This document shows positions 15,094 to 24,090 of a stretch of DNA of 64,000 nucleotides, one piece after another; positions within the stretch are counted from its first letter, which is position 1; every line of letters starts with the position of its first letter. Origin of the DNA: Muriicola jejuensis (GTDB taxonomy: Bacteria; Bacteroidota; Bacteroidia; Flavobacteriales; Flavobacteriaceae); contig NZ_JAABOP010000001.1 of NCBI RefSeq assembly GCF_010671595.1, positions 1,364,001 to 1,428,000 on the forward strand, read 5' to 3'. Both the position numbers and the translations under genes were made by a program. The notes below the pieces were generated by a model, which made no database searches, was not told where the DNA came from, and saw nothing but the letters and a program-made list of their open reading frames with translations.

Positions 15094-16905
15094 ATGGAAC
15101 TAAGCACGCTCGACTATGGCTTTATCATCGTTTTCTTTTCCACGGTACTGGCCATAGGGGTCATCGTTTCCAAAAAATCAGGTAAGAACACTTCCGAATT
15201 CTTTCTCAGCGGGCGTACCATGCCCTGGTGGCTTCTGGGGCTTTCCATGGTGGCAACCACCTTTTCTACGGACACTCCTAACCTGGTGACGGACATCGTC
15301 AGGACCAACGGGGTCTCTGGTAACTGGGTCTGGTGGGCCTTTCTGATTACCGGCCTCCTCACGGTCTTTGTCTACGCAAAGCTCTGGCGCAAATCGAACG
15401 TCAACACCGACCTGGAATTCTACGAACTGCGCTATGGGGGTGCACCGGCCAGATTCCTCAGGAAATTCAGGGCGATCTACCTCGGGGTCATCTTCAATGT
15501 GATAACGATGTCTGCCGTTACCCTGGCGGCTATCAAGATAGGGGGGATCATGCTGGGGCTCGAACCCTGGCAGACGGTGGTCAGTGCCGGACTCATCACC
15601 GTTACCTTCAGTGCACTTGGAGGGTTCAAAGGGGTTGTATATACAGACTTCCTGCTGTTCTTCGTGGCCATGGCCGGGGCGATAGGGGCGGCTTTCTACC
15701 TCGTGAATCTTCCTGAGGTGGGCGGGATCGAAGCCCTTATGGCCAATGAGCACGTCACCGACAAACTCTCCATCCTTCCCGATTTTAGCAATACCCAGGT
15801 CCTGATCACCCTCTTCGTGATCCCCCTGGCGGTACAGTGGTGGAGTTCCTGGTATCCCGGAGCAGAACCCGGCGGGGGTGGATATATCGCCCAGCGTATG
15901 CTGGCGGCGAAAAACGAGAACCACGCCATTGGGGCTACCTTTTTCTTTAACATCATGCATTACGCCCTTCGACCCTGGCCCTGGATCCTGGTGGCCCTGG
16001 CCTCTCTGGTGGTCTATCCCGACGTGGCGAGCATACATGAGGCCTTCCCTTTCATTGCCGATGATAAACTGGGCCATGACCTGGCCTATTCGGCCATGCT
16101 GACCAAACTACCCAGCGGGTTACTCGGACTGGTTCTGGCCTCTCTTATCGCCGCTTACATGTCTACCATTTCCACCCAGCTCAACTGGGGCTCTTCTTAT
16201 ATCGTATACGATTTTTACAAACAGCAGGTCAATCCGGATGCTTCGGAAAAGAGGCTTGTAGCCGTGGGAAGGATCTCCACAGTGGTCCTGATGGTCTTCA
16301 GCGCTGCCCTGGCTCTGTTGCTACAAAACGCGCTTCAGCTCTTTGAGGTGTTGCTGGTCTTCGGAGCCGGCACGGGTCTCATCTTTATCCTTCGCTGGTT
16401 CTGGTGGAGGATCAATGCTTGGAGTGAGATCACTGCCATGTTCGCTTCCGGGATTATTTCACTCCTGTTAAAGCTTACCCCTGTAGGAGCCTTCTTTTTT
16501 GCCCCTGAAACAGGTGTGTTTCCGGATTGGTCTGAATACATCTTTGTAGTTGTACTCACCACTGCGATCTGGATGGCAGCCACGTTCCTCACACAGCCGG
16601 AATCCAAGGAGGTGCTGAGGTCTTTCTATATGAAGATCCAACCCGGCGGTCCGGGCTGGGCAAGGGTGATCAGGGAAGCCGAAAAGGATCAGCAGAGGAT
16701 CGTGAATACGAATGAAAAATGGAGTGTGCCAGCAGGAATTACCGCTATGTTGCTGGGCTGTGTCCTGATCTATACCATTATGTTCGCAACGGGTTATTGG
16801 ATTTACGGGAAACACCTTCCGGCATCCATCCTGACCGCCATTGCCGTGATCTCAGGATTTCTCCTGACCAGGGTTTGGAACAGAATGAAGGGAAGTATAT
16901 TGTAA
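15094..16905 (+). CDS. Sodium:solute symporter (SSS family)
   Basis: A 603-residue inner-membrane protein with about 13-14 helices. SSS features: LDYGFIIVFFSTVLAIGVIV, the core with SKKSGKNTSEFFLSGRTMPW, then GLSMVATTFSTDTPNLVTDI (a helix-1-like sodium-site region), and the later QYIT-like stretch SLIAAYMSTISTQLNWGSSY, where Ser residues fit the Na2 site. It resembles solute symporters of the SGLT/SSF type found in Bacteroidota; substrate is not predictable, sugars being a common choice. It is followed after 12 bases by a NagX-like acyltransferase gene, and the two are likely co-transcribed. Together they could handle amino sugars, but this is inference. Confidence 0.9.
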   Translation: MELSTLDYGFIIVFFSTVLAIGVIVSKKSGKNTSEFFLSGRTMPWWLLGLSMVATTFSTDTPNLVTDIVRTNGVSGNWVWWAFLITGLLTVFVYAKLWRKSNVNTDLEFYELRYGGAPARFLRKFRAIYLGVIFNVITMSAVTLAAIKIGGIMLGLEPWQTVVSAGLITVTFSALGGFKGVVYTDFLLFFVAMAGAIGAAFYLVNLPEVGGIEALMANEHVTDKLSILPDFSNTQVLITLFVIPLAVQWWSSWYPGAEPGGGGYIAQRMLAAKNENHAIGATFFFNIMHYALRPWPWILVALASLVVYPDVASIHEAFPFIADDKLGHDLAYSAMLTKLPSGLLGLVLASLIAAYMSTISTQLNWGSSYIVYDFYKQQVNPDASEKRLVAVGRISTVVLMVFSAALALLLQNALQLFEVLLVFGAGTGLIFILRWFWWRINAWSEITAMFASGIISLLLKLTPVGAFFFAPETGVFPDWSEYIFVVVLTTAIWMAATFLTQPESKEVLRSFYMKIQPGGPGWARVIREAEKDQQRIVNTNEKWSVPAGITAMLLGCVLIYTIMFATGYWIYGKHLPASILTAIAVISGFLLTRVWNRMKGSIL

Positions 16906-16917
16906 AAATTCAAAAAT

Positions 16918-18006
16918 ATGAAGGAAAGGATCATCTCTGTAGACATCTTCAGGGGGCTTACCATCGCCCTGATGATACTCGTTAACACCCCTGGGACATG
17001 GGAATATGTGTTCCCCCCGCTCAGGCACGCCGATTGGCATGGTTATACCCCTACAGATCTGGTATTTCCGTTCTTCCTTTTTATCGTGGGGACCTCCATC
17101 GTATTTGCCTACAGGAACAAGGAACCCAATGCAGCAACGTATCGCAAGATCTCCATACGGACGTTAAAACTGATCGGGCTGGGCTTATTTCTCGGGGCTT
17201 TTACCCTCAGCTTCCCCTTTGTCAAGGATTTTGCTGAGATACGGTTTCCCGGGGTGCTTCAGCGAATCGGGGTTGTCTTTTTCTTTGCGGCTGTCCTTTA
17301 CCTGAATGCGAACTGGAAGGCGCTCCTGGGGATATGCGTCGCCATCCTTGTCGGATACTGGATTTGGCTGGGCTTCGTTCCTTTTGACGGGGCAGCTCCC
17401 ACCTTTGAACGCGCCCCGAACAACTGGGCCAATTATATAGACCTGCAGGTCTTTGGCACCCATATGTACAAAGACGATTACGACCCGGAAGGATTGCTGA
17501 GCACATTTCCTTCCATCGCCTCCTCTTTGCTGGGCATCTTTACGGGACTTATCCTGTTATCAAAGAGGCCCAAAAAAGAAGTGCTATTGCTTGCCCTAGG
17601 GGCTGCTATGGTGGTATTGGGTTACCTGTGGGATCTGGCATTTCCCATCAACAAAGCCCTGTGGTCCAGCAGTTTTGTACTTGTGACCGCCGGGTGGGCC
17701 AATATCGTCTTGGCACTGATCTATTATCTCACAGACGTAAAAGGAATACAATTCGGCAGCATCTTCAAATACACAGGTGCGAATGCAATCACGGTCTACT
17801 TCCTCTCCAGTTTTATTACCAAGATCTTCTACTCTGTTGAGGTAGCAGACGGGATGTCCCTGCATGGTTGGTTGTACGAGAAGATCTTTGTTCACTCCTT
17901 CCTTTCAGGCGAGATGTCCTCCCTCCTGTATGGATTAGCCGTAGTGAGTTTCTATTTGTTACTGGCCTGGTGGATGTATCGCCGAAAGATATTTATTAAA
18001 GTCTGA
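16918..18006 (+). CDS. NagX-like membrane acyltransferase (HGSNAT family)
   Basis: A 362-residue multi-pass protein. The N-terminus RIISVDIFRGLTIALMILVN with TP and HADWHGYTPTDLVFPFFLFI is the signature of the heparan-alpha-glucosaminide N-acetyltransferase/NagX family (DUF5009-type). It has about ten helices. Family members transfer acyl groups from acetyl-CoA to sugars across the membrane; the His in ADWHG is the likely catalytic residue. In bacteria they are often placed in N-acetylglucosamine or glycan use clusters. The gene sits 12 bases after the SSS symporter, which suggests a joint role in uptake and modification of a sugar. Confidence 0.85.
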   Translation: MKERIISVDIFRGLTIALMILVNTPGTWEYVFPPLRHADWHGYTPTDLVFPFFLFIVGTSIVFAYRNKEPNAATYRKISIRTLKLIGLGLFLGAFTLSFPFVKDFAEIRFPGVLQRIGVVFFFAAVLYLNANWKALLGICVAILVGYWIWLGFVPFDGAAPTFERAPNNWANYIDLQVFGTHMYKDDYDPEGLLSTFPSIASSLLGIFTGLILLSKRPKKEVLLLALGAAMVVLGYLWDLAFPINKALWSSSFVLVTAGWANIVLALIYYLTDVKGIQFGSIFKYTGANAITVYFLSSFITKIFYSVEVADGMSLHGWLYEKIFVHSFLSGEMSSLLYGLAVVSFYLLLAWWMYRRKIFIKV

Positions 18007-18035
18007 GGTATTCTCCTTACAGGATCCCGGATGCA

Positions 18036-18857
18036 TCAATGGGCATCGTGGCGGGAAAAAGCCCATTTGAGGAAGTCGGGAAAGATCCTTGACCAGGTGG
18101 GCAGGTCGTGCTTTCCCCCTTCAACTTCCACATAGGTGATCTGCCCGGGCCGGGTATACCCTTTGAGTTCCAATTCTTTGATCAGGTCCAGGGTATCGTC
18201 AATGGAATCGATGATACCATTGTGGTTGCGGTCTGCCTTTTCATCCAGCGTGCCGCACTGGAACCAGAAGGAGAGGTGAGGGGAGAAGGCCCCTTCCTTG
18301 ACCATATCCAGGACGATCCGGCTGCGGTCCTCGGGATCTTTTTTAGAGTAAGGCTTTTTCCGCCACCAGAAGGACCCGCTGAATACCGCTGCCTTACCGA
18401 ACAGATCCGGGTGATTGAACACGATATCGAAGGCGGATAATCCACCCAGGGACATCCCGCAATAGACCCACTCCTGTCCGGAGGGGGAGGCTCTGAATTC
18501 CTTTTTTAAAAAGGGAATGAATTCTTCTGTGACAAAGCTGGTATACGATCTGGCGTTGTCACCCCTGCCTTTATAATCTGCTGTACAGGCGGTGCCGTAA
18601 TCGCGCATTCTGTTTTCATCTGTTTCCAGGCCCACATACAGGAAGGGGTTTACGTTCCTGCTGCCATAGGCTGCCGTCAGAATCTTTTCGAGTCCGAGAG
18701 CTGTGTAGTCCTGCCCGTCATTCATCAGCAAAACGGGAAAGTCCTTGGCCCCTTTACGGAAAGAGGGGGGTGCGATAAGCCTGAAATGCACCTTTCTTTG
18801 CAGATATCGGGAGGAAAAGGAACCTTTGAGGCTTATGTGGTCTACATGTAGAATCAT
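18036..18857 (-). CDS. Alpha/beta-hydrolase esterase (enterochelin esterase-like)
   Basis: A 273-residue putative esterase without signal peptide. Motifs: KDFPVLLMNDGQDY, EFIPFLKKEFRASPSGQEWV, and the nucleophile elbow CGMSLGGLSAFDIVFN with Ser at about residue 144. The pattern FSGSFWWRKK and the C-terminal VEGGKHDLPTWSRI, whose His fits the triad, are those of the D-family enterochelin esterase-like hydrolases. An Asp in CGTLDEKADRN fits the acid position. Substrate is not known. It is divergent from, and next to, the amidoligase operon that starts with another esterase-like gene. Confidence 0.8.
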   Translation of the reverse strand: MILHVDHISLKGSFSSRYLQRKVHFRLIAPPSFRKGAKDFPVLLMNDGQDYTALGLEKILTAAYGSRNVNPFLYVGLETDENRMRDYGTACTADYKGRGDNARSYTSFVTEEFIPFLKKEFRASPSGQEWVYCGMSLGGLSAFDIVFNHPDLFGKAAVFSGSFWWRKKPYSKKDPEDRSRIVLDMVKEGAFSPHLSFWFQCGTLDEKADRNHNGIIDSIDDTLDLIKELELKGYTRPGQITYVEVEGGKHDLPTWSRIFPDFLKWAFSRHDAH

Positions 18858-18926
18858 CGGGTCATTCTAAAGGGGGCAAGTATAAGGAATCCCTTGAATT
18901 TTAGCGGGGTATAACCGAAAATAAAA

Positions 18927-18934
18927 TACCTTTG
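18927..18934 (+). promoter_or_regulatory. Probable -7 box of the amidoligase operon
   Basis: TACCTTTG matches TAnnTTTG and lies 48 bases before the start of the first operon gene. The only upstream TTG is 30 bases away (18894-18896), longer than the usual 19-20. The operon may therefore need an activator. Confidence 0.5.
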
Positions 18935-18982
18935 CCCGGTTAAATTTATTGGTAAACTTAGAAATTTAGGTTACATTATCCC

Positions 18983-19693
18983 ATGGCTTCTGTACAGTAT
19001 ATTCAGTACTATTCCCATACCCTTGAACGGAACATCAACCTGGAGATCACCGGTCATTGGGGATATCCCATTCTGATGTTCCCGTCTTCCTATGGCAGTT
19101 TTACCCAGAACAACGATTTCGGACTTAATGGTTCGGTAATGAATTTTGTGGAGGAAGGCCGGATCAAACTCTATAATGTGGAGACCATAGACGGACTTAC
19201 CTTCTATGCGGAGAACATGTCCTCTGAGATGAAGATTCACAACTACGAATTGTACATGCAATTCCTGAAAAATGAGCTAATTCCTTATATTCAGCGGGAA
19301 TGCAATACCCACAGGATTGGGGTTGCAGGGGTGAGTTTTGGAGGGTACCACGCCGGGAATACTGCTTTCAGGTTCCCAGACCTGGTCTCACACCTCTTCT
19401 CCATGTCCGGGGTTTTCAATATTCGTAACTTTGTACCCCTTTCGGATGATATGAGGATCTATTTCAACTGTCCGGATGAATTCATGCGAAATGAGGAGGG
19501 CTGGAAATATCAGCATATGAACATCGTGCTGAGCACATCCGACTGGGACAGTTGTAAGCCCAAGAACGAGCATATGGCGGGGATCCTCCAATCTAAAGGG
19601 ATCCCTTACTGGTACGACGAAAAAAAATGGATTGAGCATGACTGGCCTTTGTGGAAGATGGTATTTCCGGAATACATCGGCCGATATTTTTAA
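18983..19693 (+). CDS. Esterase family protein, first gene of the amidoligase operon
   Basis: A 236-residue alpha/beta-hydrolase-type protein. Motifs: SVQYIQYYSHTLERNINLEI, FPSSYGSFTQNNDFGLNGSV, and the nucleophile elbow GVAGVSFGGYHAGNTAFRFP with Ser about residue 115. The C-terminal WIEHDWPLWKMVFPEYIG supplies a His candidate. No signal peptide, so it is cytoplasmic. It resembles the small esterase group found beside ATP-grasp/ligase genes in Bacteroidota. In context it could release or hydrolyse an amide or ester made by the downstream ligases. It is 21 bases from the next gene and transcribed with it. Confidence 0.8.
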   Translation: MASVQYIQYYSHTLERNINLEITGHWGYPILMFPSSYGSFTQNNDFGLNGSVMNFVEEGRIKLYNVETIDGLTFYAENMSSEMKIHNYELYMQFLKNELIPYIQRECNTHRIGVAGVSFGGYHAGNTAFRFPDLVSHLFSMSGVFNIRNFVPLSDDMRIYFNCPDEFMRNEEGWKYQHMNIVLSTSDWDSCKPKNEHMAGILQSKGIPYWYDEKKWIEHDWPLWKMVFPEYIGRYF

Positions 19694-19714
19694 TCGAATT
19701 AAACATTACATAAG

Positions 19715-20863
19715 ATGATCAAAAAAGTTGGAATTTTATTTGGAATGGAAGACACTTTCCCCTGGGCCTTTATCGACAAGGTGAACGAGCTGGGGAACGG
19801 CAAGGTGGTGGCTGAACCCGTCCTGATCGACAAGGTTCAGCAGGGGATAGACTATGGGTACCACGTGATCATTGACAGGATCTCCCAGGAAGTACCCTTT
19901 TACAGGGCCTACCTGAAGAATGCATCCCTGATGGGAACCTGTGTGATCAACAACCCCTTCTGGTGGAGTGCTGATGAAAAATTCTTTAACAACTGCCTGG
20001 CTATGCAGATCGGGGTCCCTGTGCCTAAAACGGTTCTCTTGCCTTCCAAACACAGGCCAGATGACACCACGGAGAGGTCATTCAGAAACCTGAAGGCTCC
20101 ACTGGACTGGGAGTATATCTTCAATTATATAGGCTTTCCAGCCTATATGAAACCCCACTCAGGTGGAGGGTGGAAAAGTGTATACAAAGTGAACGATCCG
20201 GACGACCTCTTCGCCAAGCACGGGGAGACCGAGCAACTGGTCATGATGCTGCAGGAGGAGATCGTCTTTGAAGATTATTACAGGGTGTACTGCCTTGGGC
20301 AGAAATACGTGCATATCATGCCCTATGAACCCAGGAACGAGTTTCACCTCAGATATGTGACAGAGCCCAAGACCACCGGTGCAGAGCATCAGAAACTGAT
20401 GAAGACCATCCATGACTATACCATCAAGTTGAACAAGGCCCTGGGGTATGATTTCAATACGGTGGAATTTGCCGTAAGAAACGGGATCCCCTATGCCATT
20501 GATTTCTGTAACCCGGCCCCCGATGCAGATGTGCACTCCGTAGGAGAAGGGAATTTCAGATGGATCGTGGAACACGCGGCTAAGCTCGCGGTTGAAAAGG
20601 CCCTGGAGCACAAGGAGAAGAAGAACAACAGTTCCTGGGGTACCTTTGTTAAAGATTGCGTGGCCCCCGCTGCGGTAAAGGCTCCGAAGTCATCCTTAAA
20701 ATCAGCCGCAGAGGTAAAGAAGTCGGCCGTCAAGAAGACACCGGTAAAACCGGCCAGGACCAAAGTTACGCCCGCCAAGACCACGGCTGCCAAGACCACC
20801 AAGAAAACGACTGGGAAGAAGGAGAGCCCCAAGCCAAAAACGAGTCCAAAAAAGAAGAAATAA
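19715..20863 (+). CDS. ATP-grasp ligase with lysine-rich C-terminal tail
   Basis: A 382-residue protein. Residues about 1-315 form an ATP-grasp fold: N-terminal KKVGILFGMEDTFPWAFIDK, a lysine at PAYMKPHSGGGWKSVY (glycine-rich loop over ATP), QEEIVFEDYYRVYC, and the Mg-binding acidic pattern NTVEFAVRNGIPYAIDFCNP. ATP-grasp enzymes join a carboxylate to an amine through an acyl phosphate. The last 65 or so residues are nearly all Lys, Ala, Pro, Thr and Ser (AEVKKSAVKKTPVKPARTKV, ending TSPKKKK), like histone-H1/AlgP-type tails. The tail is not part of the fold and could bind nucleic acid or polyanions or be a modification target. The next gene follows after 18 bases. Confidence 0.8.
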   Translation: MIKKVGILFGMEDTFPWAFIDKVNELGNGKVVAEPVLIDKVQQGIDYGYHVIIDRISQEVPFYRAYLKNASLMGTCVINNPFWWSADEKFFNNCLAMQIGVPVPKTVLLPSKHRPDDTTERSFRNLKAPLDWEYIFNYIGFPAYMKPHSGGGWKSVYKVNDPDDLFAKHGETEQLVMMLQEEIVFEDYYRVYCLGQKYVHIMPYEPRNEFHLRYVTEPKTTGAEHQKLMKTIHDYTIKLNKALGYDFNTVEFAVRNGIPYAIDFCNPAPDADVHSVGEGNFRWIVEHAAKLAVEKALEHKEKKNNSSWGTFVKDCVAPAAVKAPKSSLKSAAEVKKSAVKKTPVKPARTKVTPAKTTAAKTTKKTTGKKESPKPKTSPKKKK

Positions 20864-20881
20864 AGCCATAAATAACCCGAC

Positions 20882-21979
20882 ATGAAAAAGTTCACCCTCG
20901 GCATTGAAGAGGAATTCCAGATCCTGGACAGCGAGACCTATACCCTCAGGTCCCATATGTCAAAGATCCTCGAAGGGGGGAAGGTTTTCCTGAAGGAGCG
21001 GATCAAGGAGGAGATGCACCAGGCCGTGATCGAGATGGGGACGAATATCTGCGAGAATATCAACCAGGCCAGGGACGAGGTATCTTATCTTAGGCAACAG
21101 GTCATAGAGCTGGCCGCCAAAGAAGGCCTGAAAGTAGGAGCCGCCGGAACGCACCCGTTTTCCAACTGGAGCGATCAGCCCATCACACCCAATCCCCGGT
21201 ATGACGAACTCATAGCGGAGATGAAGGACGTAGCCCGTTCCAACCTCATTTTCGGGCTGCACGTCCACGTGGGGATCCCGAGCAGGGAAGAGGGCTTGCA
21301 GATCATGAACATCGCCCGGTATTTTCTCCCCCACCTCTATGCATTATCTACCAATTCCCCCTTTTGGGAAGGGCGGGATACAGGATTTAAATCTTTCCGG
21401 TCCAAGATCTTCGACAAGTTCCCCCGTACGGGAATACCCCCTTATTTTGCCAGTGTGGGGGAGTATGACAAGTTTGTGGAAGTGCTGGTCAAGACCAACT
21501 GTATTGACAACGGGAAGAAGATCTGGTGGGACATCAGGCTGCACCCCTTCTACCCGACGGTGGAGTTTCGGGTATGCGATATGGTGATGACCGTGGATGA
21601 GGTGACCTGTATTGCGGCCCTGATGCAGTGTATCATAGCCAAGTTGCATAAATTGCACCAGAAGAACCAGAGCTTCAGGTCCTATCGCAGGGTACTGATC
21701 AACGAGAACAAATGGAGGGCCGCCCGCTGGGGGATAGAGGCCAAACTCATCGATTTCGGGAAAGAGGAAGAAGTGCCATTTAAGACCCTGATCAATGAAC
21801 TACTCGACTTTGTCGAAGATGTGGTGGACGAACTGGGCTGCAGAACAGAAGTGAATTACGTCTACCAGATGTTGGAACAAGGGTCCGGGGCGGATAGGCA
21901 ACTCAAAGTATTCAACGAGACCAACGACCTGAAGGAAGTGGTCAAGTACATAGTGGAAGAGACAGGGAAAGGCCTGTGA
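20882..21979 (+). CDS. Carboxylate-amine ligase (glutamate-cysteine ligase type 2 family)
   Basis: A 365-residue cytoplasmic enzyme with the GCS2/YbdK signature: FTLGIEEEFQILDSETYTLR at the N-terminus (GIEEEF metal/ATP site), GAAGTHPFSNW, FGLHVHVGIPSREEGLQIMN, and later DIRLHPFYPTVEFRVCDMVM. The family forms gamma-glutamylcysteine-like amide bonds; members outside glutathione makers are carboxylate-amine ligases of mostly unknown substrates. Length is normal. It lies between an ATP-grasp gene and a glutamine amidotransferase gene, so it probably acts on the same metabolite. The 60-base gap to the next gene contains no terminator. Confidence 0.85.
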   Translation: MKKFTLGIEEEFQILDSETYTLRSHMSKILEGGKVFLKERIKEEMHQAVIEMGTNICENINQARDEVSYLRQQVIELAAKEGLKVGAAGTHPFSNWSDQPITPNPRYDELIAEMKDVARSNLIFGLHVHVGIPSREEGLQIMNIARYFLPHLYALSTNSPFWEGRDTGFKSFRSKIFDKFPRTGIPPYFASVGEYDKFVEVLVKTNCIDNGKKIWWDIRLHPFYPTVEFRVCDMVMTVDEVTCIAALMQCIIAKLHKLHQKNQSFRSYRRVLINENKWRAARWGIEAKLIDFGKEEEVPFKTLINELLDFVEDVVDELGCRTEVNYVYQMLEQGSGADRQLKVFNETNDLKEVVKYIVEETGKGL

Positions 21980-22039
21980 TCATTAAAAACCAAGTCTTAT
22001 TTATCTCCGCTTTCCGGGAGGAACAAACAACAAGTATAC

Positions 22040-22876
22040 ATGCATCCAACATATAAAATCGCCATTCTCGACATGAATGCGGGTCAGCCCAATGAGGGTA
22101 TGCGCTGCATTAAGATGCTGGTCCAACAGTTTTTAGAACGGGATGATATTCAGGGAAGTTTTGAGATCTTCGATGTAAGGGTACAACACGAAGTACCCGA
22201 GGTGGAGGACTTCGATATATTCATAGCTTCCGGGGGGCCTGATTCCCCGAAGCCGGTTGGTGAAAAATGGGAAAAGAAGTTCTACCGATTCCTGGATTCC
22301 ATATATGACCACAACCTGCTGGAGGAAAACAAGAAATACCTCTTCTTGATCTGCCATTCCTTCCAGATAGCCTGTCTGCACTGGAAACTCGCCAAGATCA
22401 AAAGGCGGAAATCCACAGCTTTTGGGATCATGCCGGTCCACAAGACCAAGAAAGGCAAGGAGGAATTCCTGCTCGAGGGCCTGCACAACCCTTTCTATGC
22501 CGTGGATTCCAGGGACTACCAGGTGGTAAAGCCCAGAAAGAAACGCCTTAAAAGTTTGGGGTGCAAGGTGTTGTGCAAAGAAAAGAAAAGGCCTCACGTA
22601 CCCCTCGAACGGGCGGTGATGGCGATACGATTCTCCCCCGAGATCTTTGGGGTGCAGTTCCACCCCGAAGCAGATTCAGAGGGGATGATGCGCTATTTCC
22701 AGAGGCCGGATAAACGAGCTCATATCATCAAGCACCACGGGAAGAAGAAATACGAGGACATGATGATCCACCTGGATGATGACGATAAGATCCTGATGAC
22801 CAACCGGACCATCATTCCCCGTTTCCTGCAACAGGCGGCAGACGCCATTGACCATCAAACCCCAGTATCCGTATGA
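22040..22876 (+). CDS. Class I glutamine amidotransferase
   Basis: A 278-residue protein with a class I GATase fold: KIAILDMNAGQPNEGMRCIK, an early Asp-Ile-Phe-Ile-Ala-Ser-Gly-Gly-Pro segment (oxyanion region), a nucleophile segment YLFLICHSFQIACLHWKLAK with Cys about residue 110 (ICHSF instead of the usual GxCxG), and the His-Glu pair FGVQFHPEADSEGMMRYF. Such domains release ammonia from glutamine for an attached or partner synthase. No synthase domain is fused, so the partners are likely the ligases in the same operon. Its final ATGA is shared with the next gene, indicating translational coupling. Confidence 0.85.
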   Translation: MHPTYKIAILDMNAGQPNEGMRCIKMLVQQFLERDDIQGSFEIFDVRVQHEVPEVEDFDIFIASGGPDSPKPVGEKWEKKFYRFLDSIYDHNLLEENKKYLFLICHSFQIACLHWKLAKIKRRKSTAFGIMPVHKTKKGKEEFLLEGLHNPFYAVDSRDYQVVKPRKKRLKSLGCKVLCKEKKRPHVPLERAVMAIRFSPEIFGVQFHPEADSEGMMRYFQRPDKRAHIIKHHGKKKYEDMMIHLDDDDKILMTNRTIIPRFLQQAADAIDHQTPVSV

Positions 22877-24069
22877 TTTCCAAGGTAAGAGAACGCTTTA
22901 ACTCAGGCTTCAGGGACGCTTATTACGAAGGGCTTCAAAAGGAAGTGCTCAAGACCTTCGGAGAGCCCTGCCCTTTCCGGATCTCGGAGACCCCTGTGTT
23001 TATTGACAGGGAGATGAAGGGGAAAGTGTTCGATGCCTGTGATGCCATACTCCGGCAACTGGACGATCTCGATTTTGAGGCGGTAAGGCAGCGATTCATG
23101 CCTAAACAACTGCATTCTCCTACTCCTGTGGGCAACCCGCATTTTTTGGGGATCGATTTTGGGATCTGCGAGGATGAACACGGAAATCTGAGTCCGCAAT
23201 TGATAGAACTGCAGGCTTTTCCCTCCCTCTTCTTTTATCAACCCTTTCTGGCCAAGGCCTATCTGAACAATTATCCCAATATCCCGGTGGATGACTTCCA
23301 CTATTTTCTGGGGGGGCATACCGAAAAATCTTATTTGGAGGCCCTGCGGGAAGTGATTTTAGGGGATGAAGCCGCGGAAAATGTGATCCTGATGGAAATA
23401 TTCCCGGAAGCTCAAAAGACGAGGATCGATTTCTGGGCTACCCAACAAGCCCTGGGGATAGAGGTGGTTTGTATGACCAAGGTCATCAAGGAAGGCAAGC
23501 GGTTGTACTATGAGAAGGAAGGCCGAAAGATACAGATCCGCAGGATCTACAACCGTGTGATTTTTGACGACCTGTACCAGTTCAAGGACCTTAAGACGAG
23601 CTTCAACATTTTTGATGATCTGGAGGTGACCTGGATCACAAATCCAGACTGGTTCTTTATGATCTCCAAATGCATCATGCCGATGCTTTCCCATGAGAGC
23701 ATCCCTGAGTCTTACTACCTGGATGAGGTGCCGCGAGACATCGATTTGAAACAGTATGTGCTTAAGCCCCTGTTCTCTTTTGCGGGGAAAGGGGTGAATC
23801 TGGAGCCCACCTGGGAGCTGCTCAATACGATCAAGGATATGAAGAACTACATGCTCCAGAAAAAGGTGAAGTATTCTCCCCTTATCAAGACCCTTACCGA
23901 TCGGAATTCCCGGGTTGAATTGCGCATATTGTTTGTCAGGGATGAAAAAGAGGGCAGATTAAAGCCGGTGATCAACCTTACCCGGATGGGTAAAGGCGGG
24001 ATGATCAATGTCTCTCACAACACCAATGATACCTGGATAGGTTCTTCCATCAGTTTTTTCGAAAAATAG
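22873..24069 (+). CDS. Second ATP-grasp-like protein of the amidoligase operon
   Basis: A 398-residue protein starting on the ATGA overlap with the amidotransferase gene. I see a nucleotide-binding lysine segment QYVLKPLFSFAGKGVNLEPT at about residues 295-315 and LKPVINLTRMGKGGMINVSH near the end, which is the ATP-grasp pattern of lysine loop and acidic/Arg-rich C-terminus. The first part (FLGIDFGICEDEHGNLSPQL, IELQAFPSLFFYQPFL) reads like the preATP-grasp portion in a permuted order, similar to the circularly permuted ATP-grasp family often found with GCS2 ligases. The exact family is uncertain. It ends the operon; the next gene (ribE) is convergent. Confidence 0.65.
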   Translation: MISKVRERFNSGFRDAYYEGLQKEVLKTFGEPCPFRISETPVFIDREMKGKVFDACDAILRQLDDLDFEAVRQRFMPKQLHSPTPVGNPHFLGIDFGICEDEHGNLSPQLIELQAFPSLFFYQPFLAKAYLNNYPNIPVDDFHYFLGGHTEKSYLEALREVILGDEAAENVILMEIFPEAQKTRIDFWATQQALGIEVVCMTKVIKEGKRLYYEKEGRKIQIRRIYNRVIFDDLYQFKDLKTSFNIFDDLEVTWITNPDWFFMISKCIMPMLSHESIPESYYLDEVPRDIDLKQYVLKPLFSFAGKGVNLEPTWELLNTIKDMKNYMLQKKVKYSPLIKTLTDRNSRVELRILFVRDEKEGRLKPVINLTRMGKGGMINVSHNTNDTWIGSSISFFEK

Positions 24070-24090
24070 ATTCCGGAAACCCCCTTTGGG

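Noticed and set aside
15178-16077. Long minus-strand frame of 299 codons
   Set aside because: It is antisense to the well-supported sodium symporter gene; its His/Pro/Gly-rich translation is typical of a shadow.
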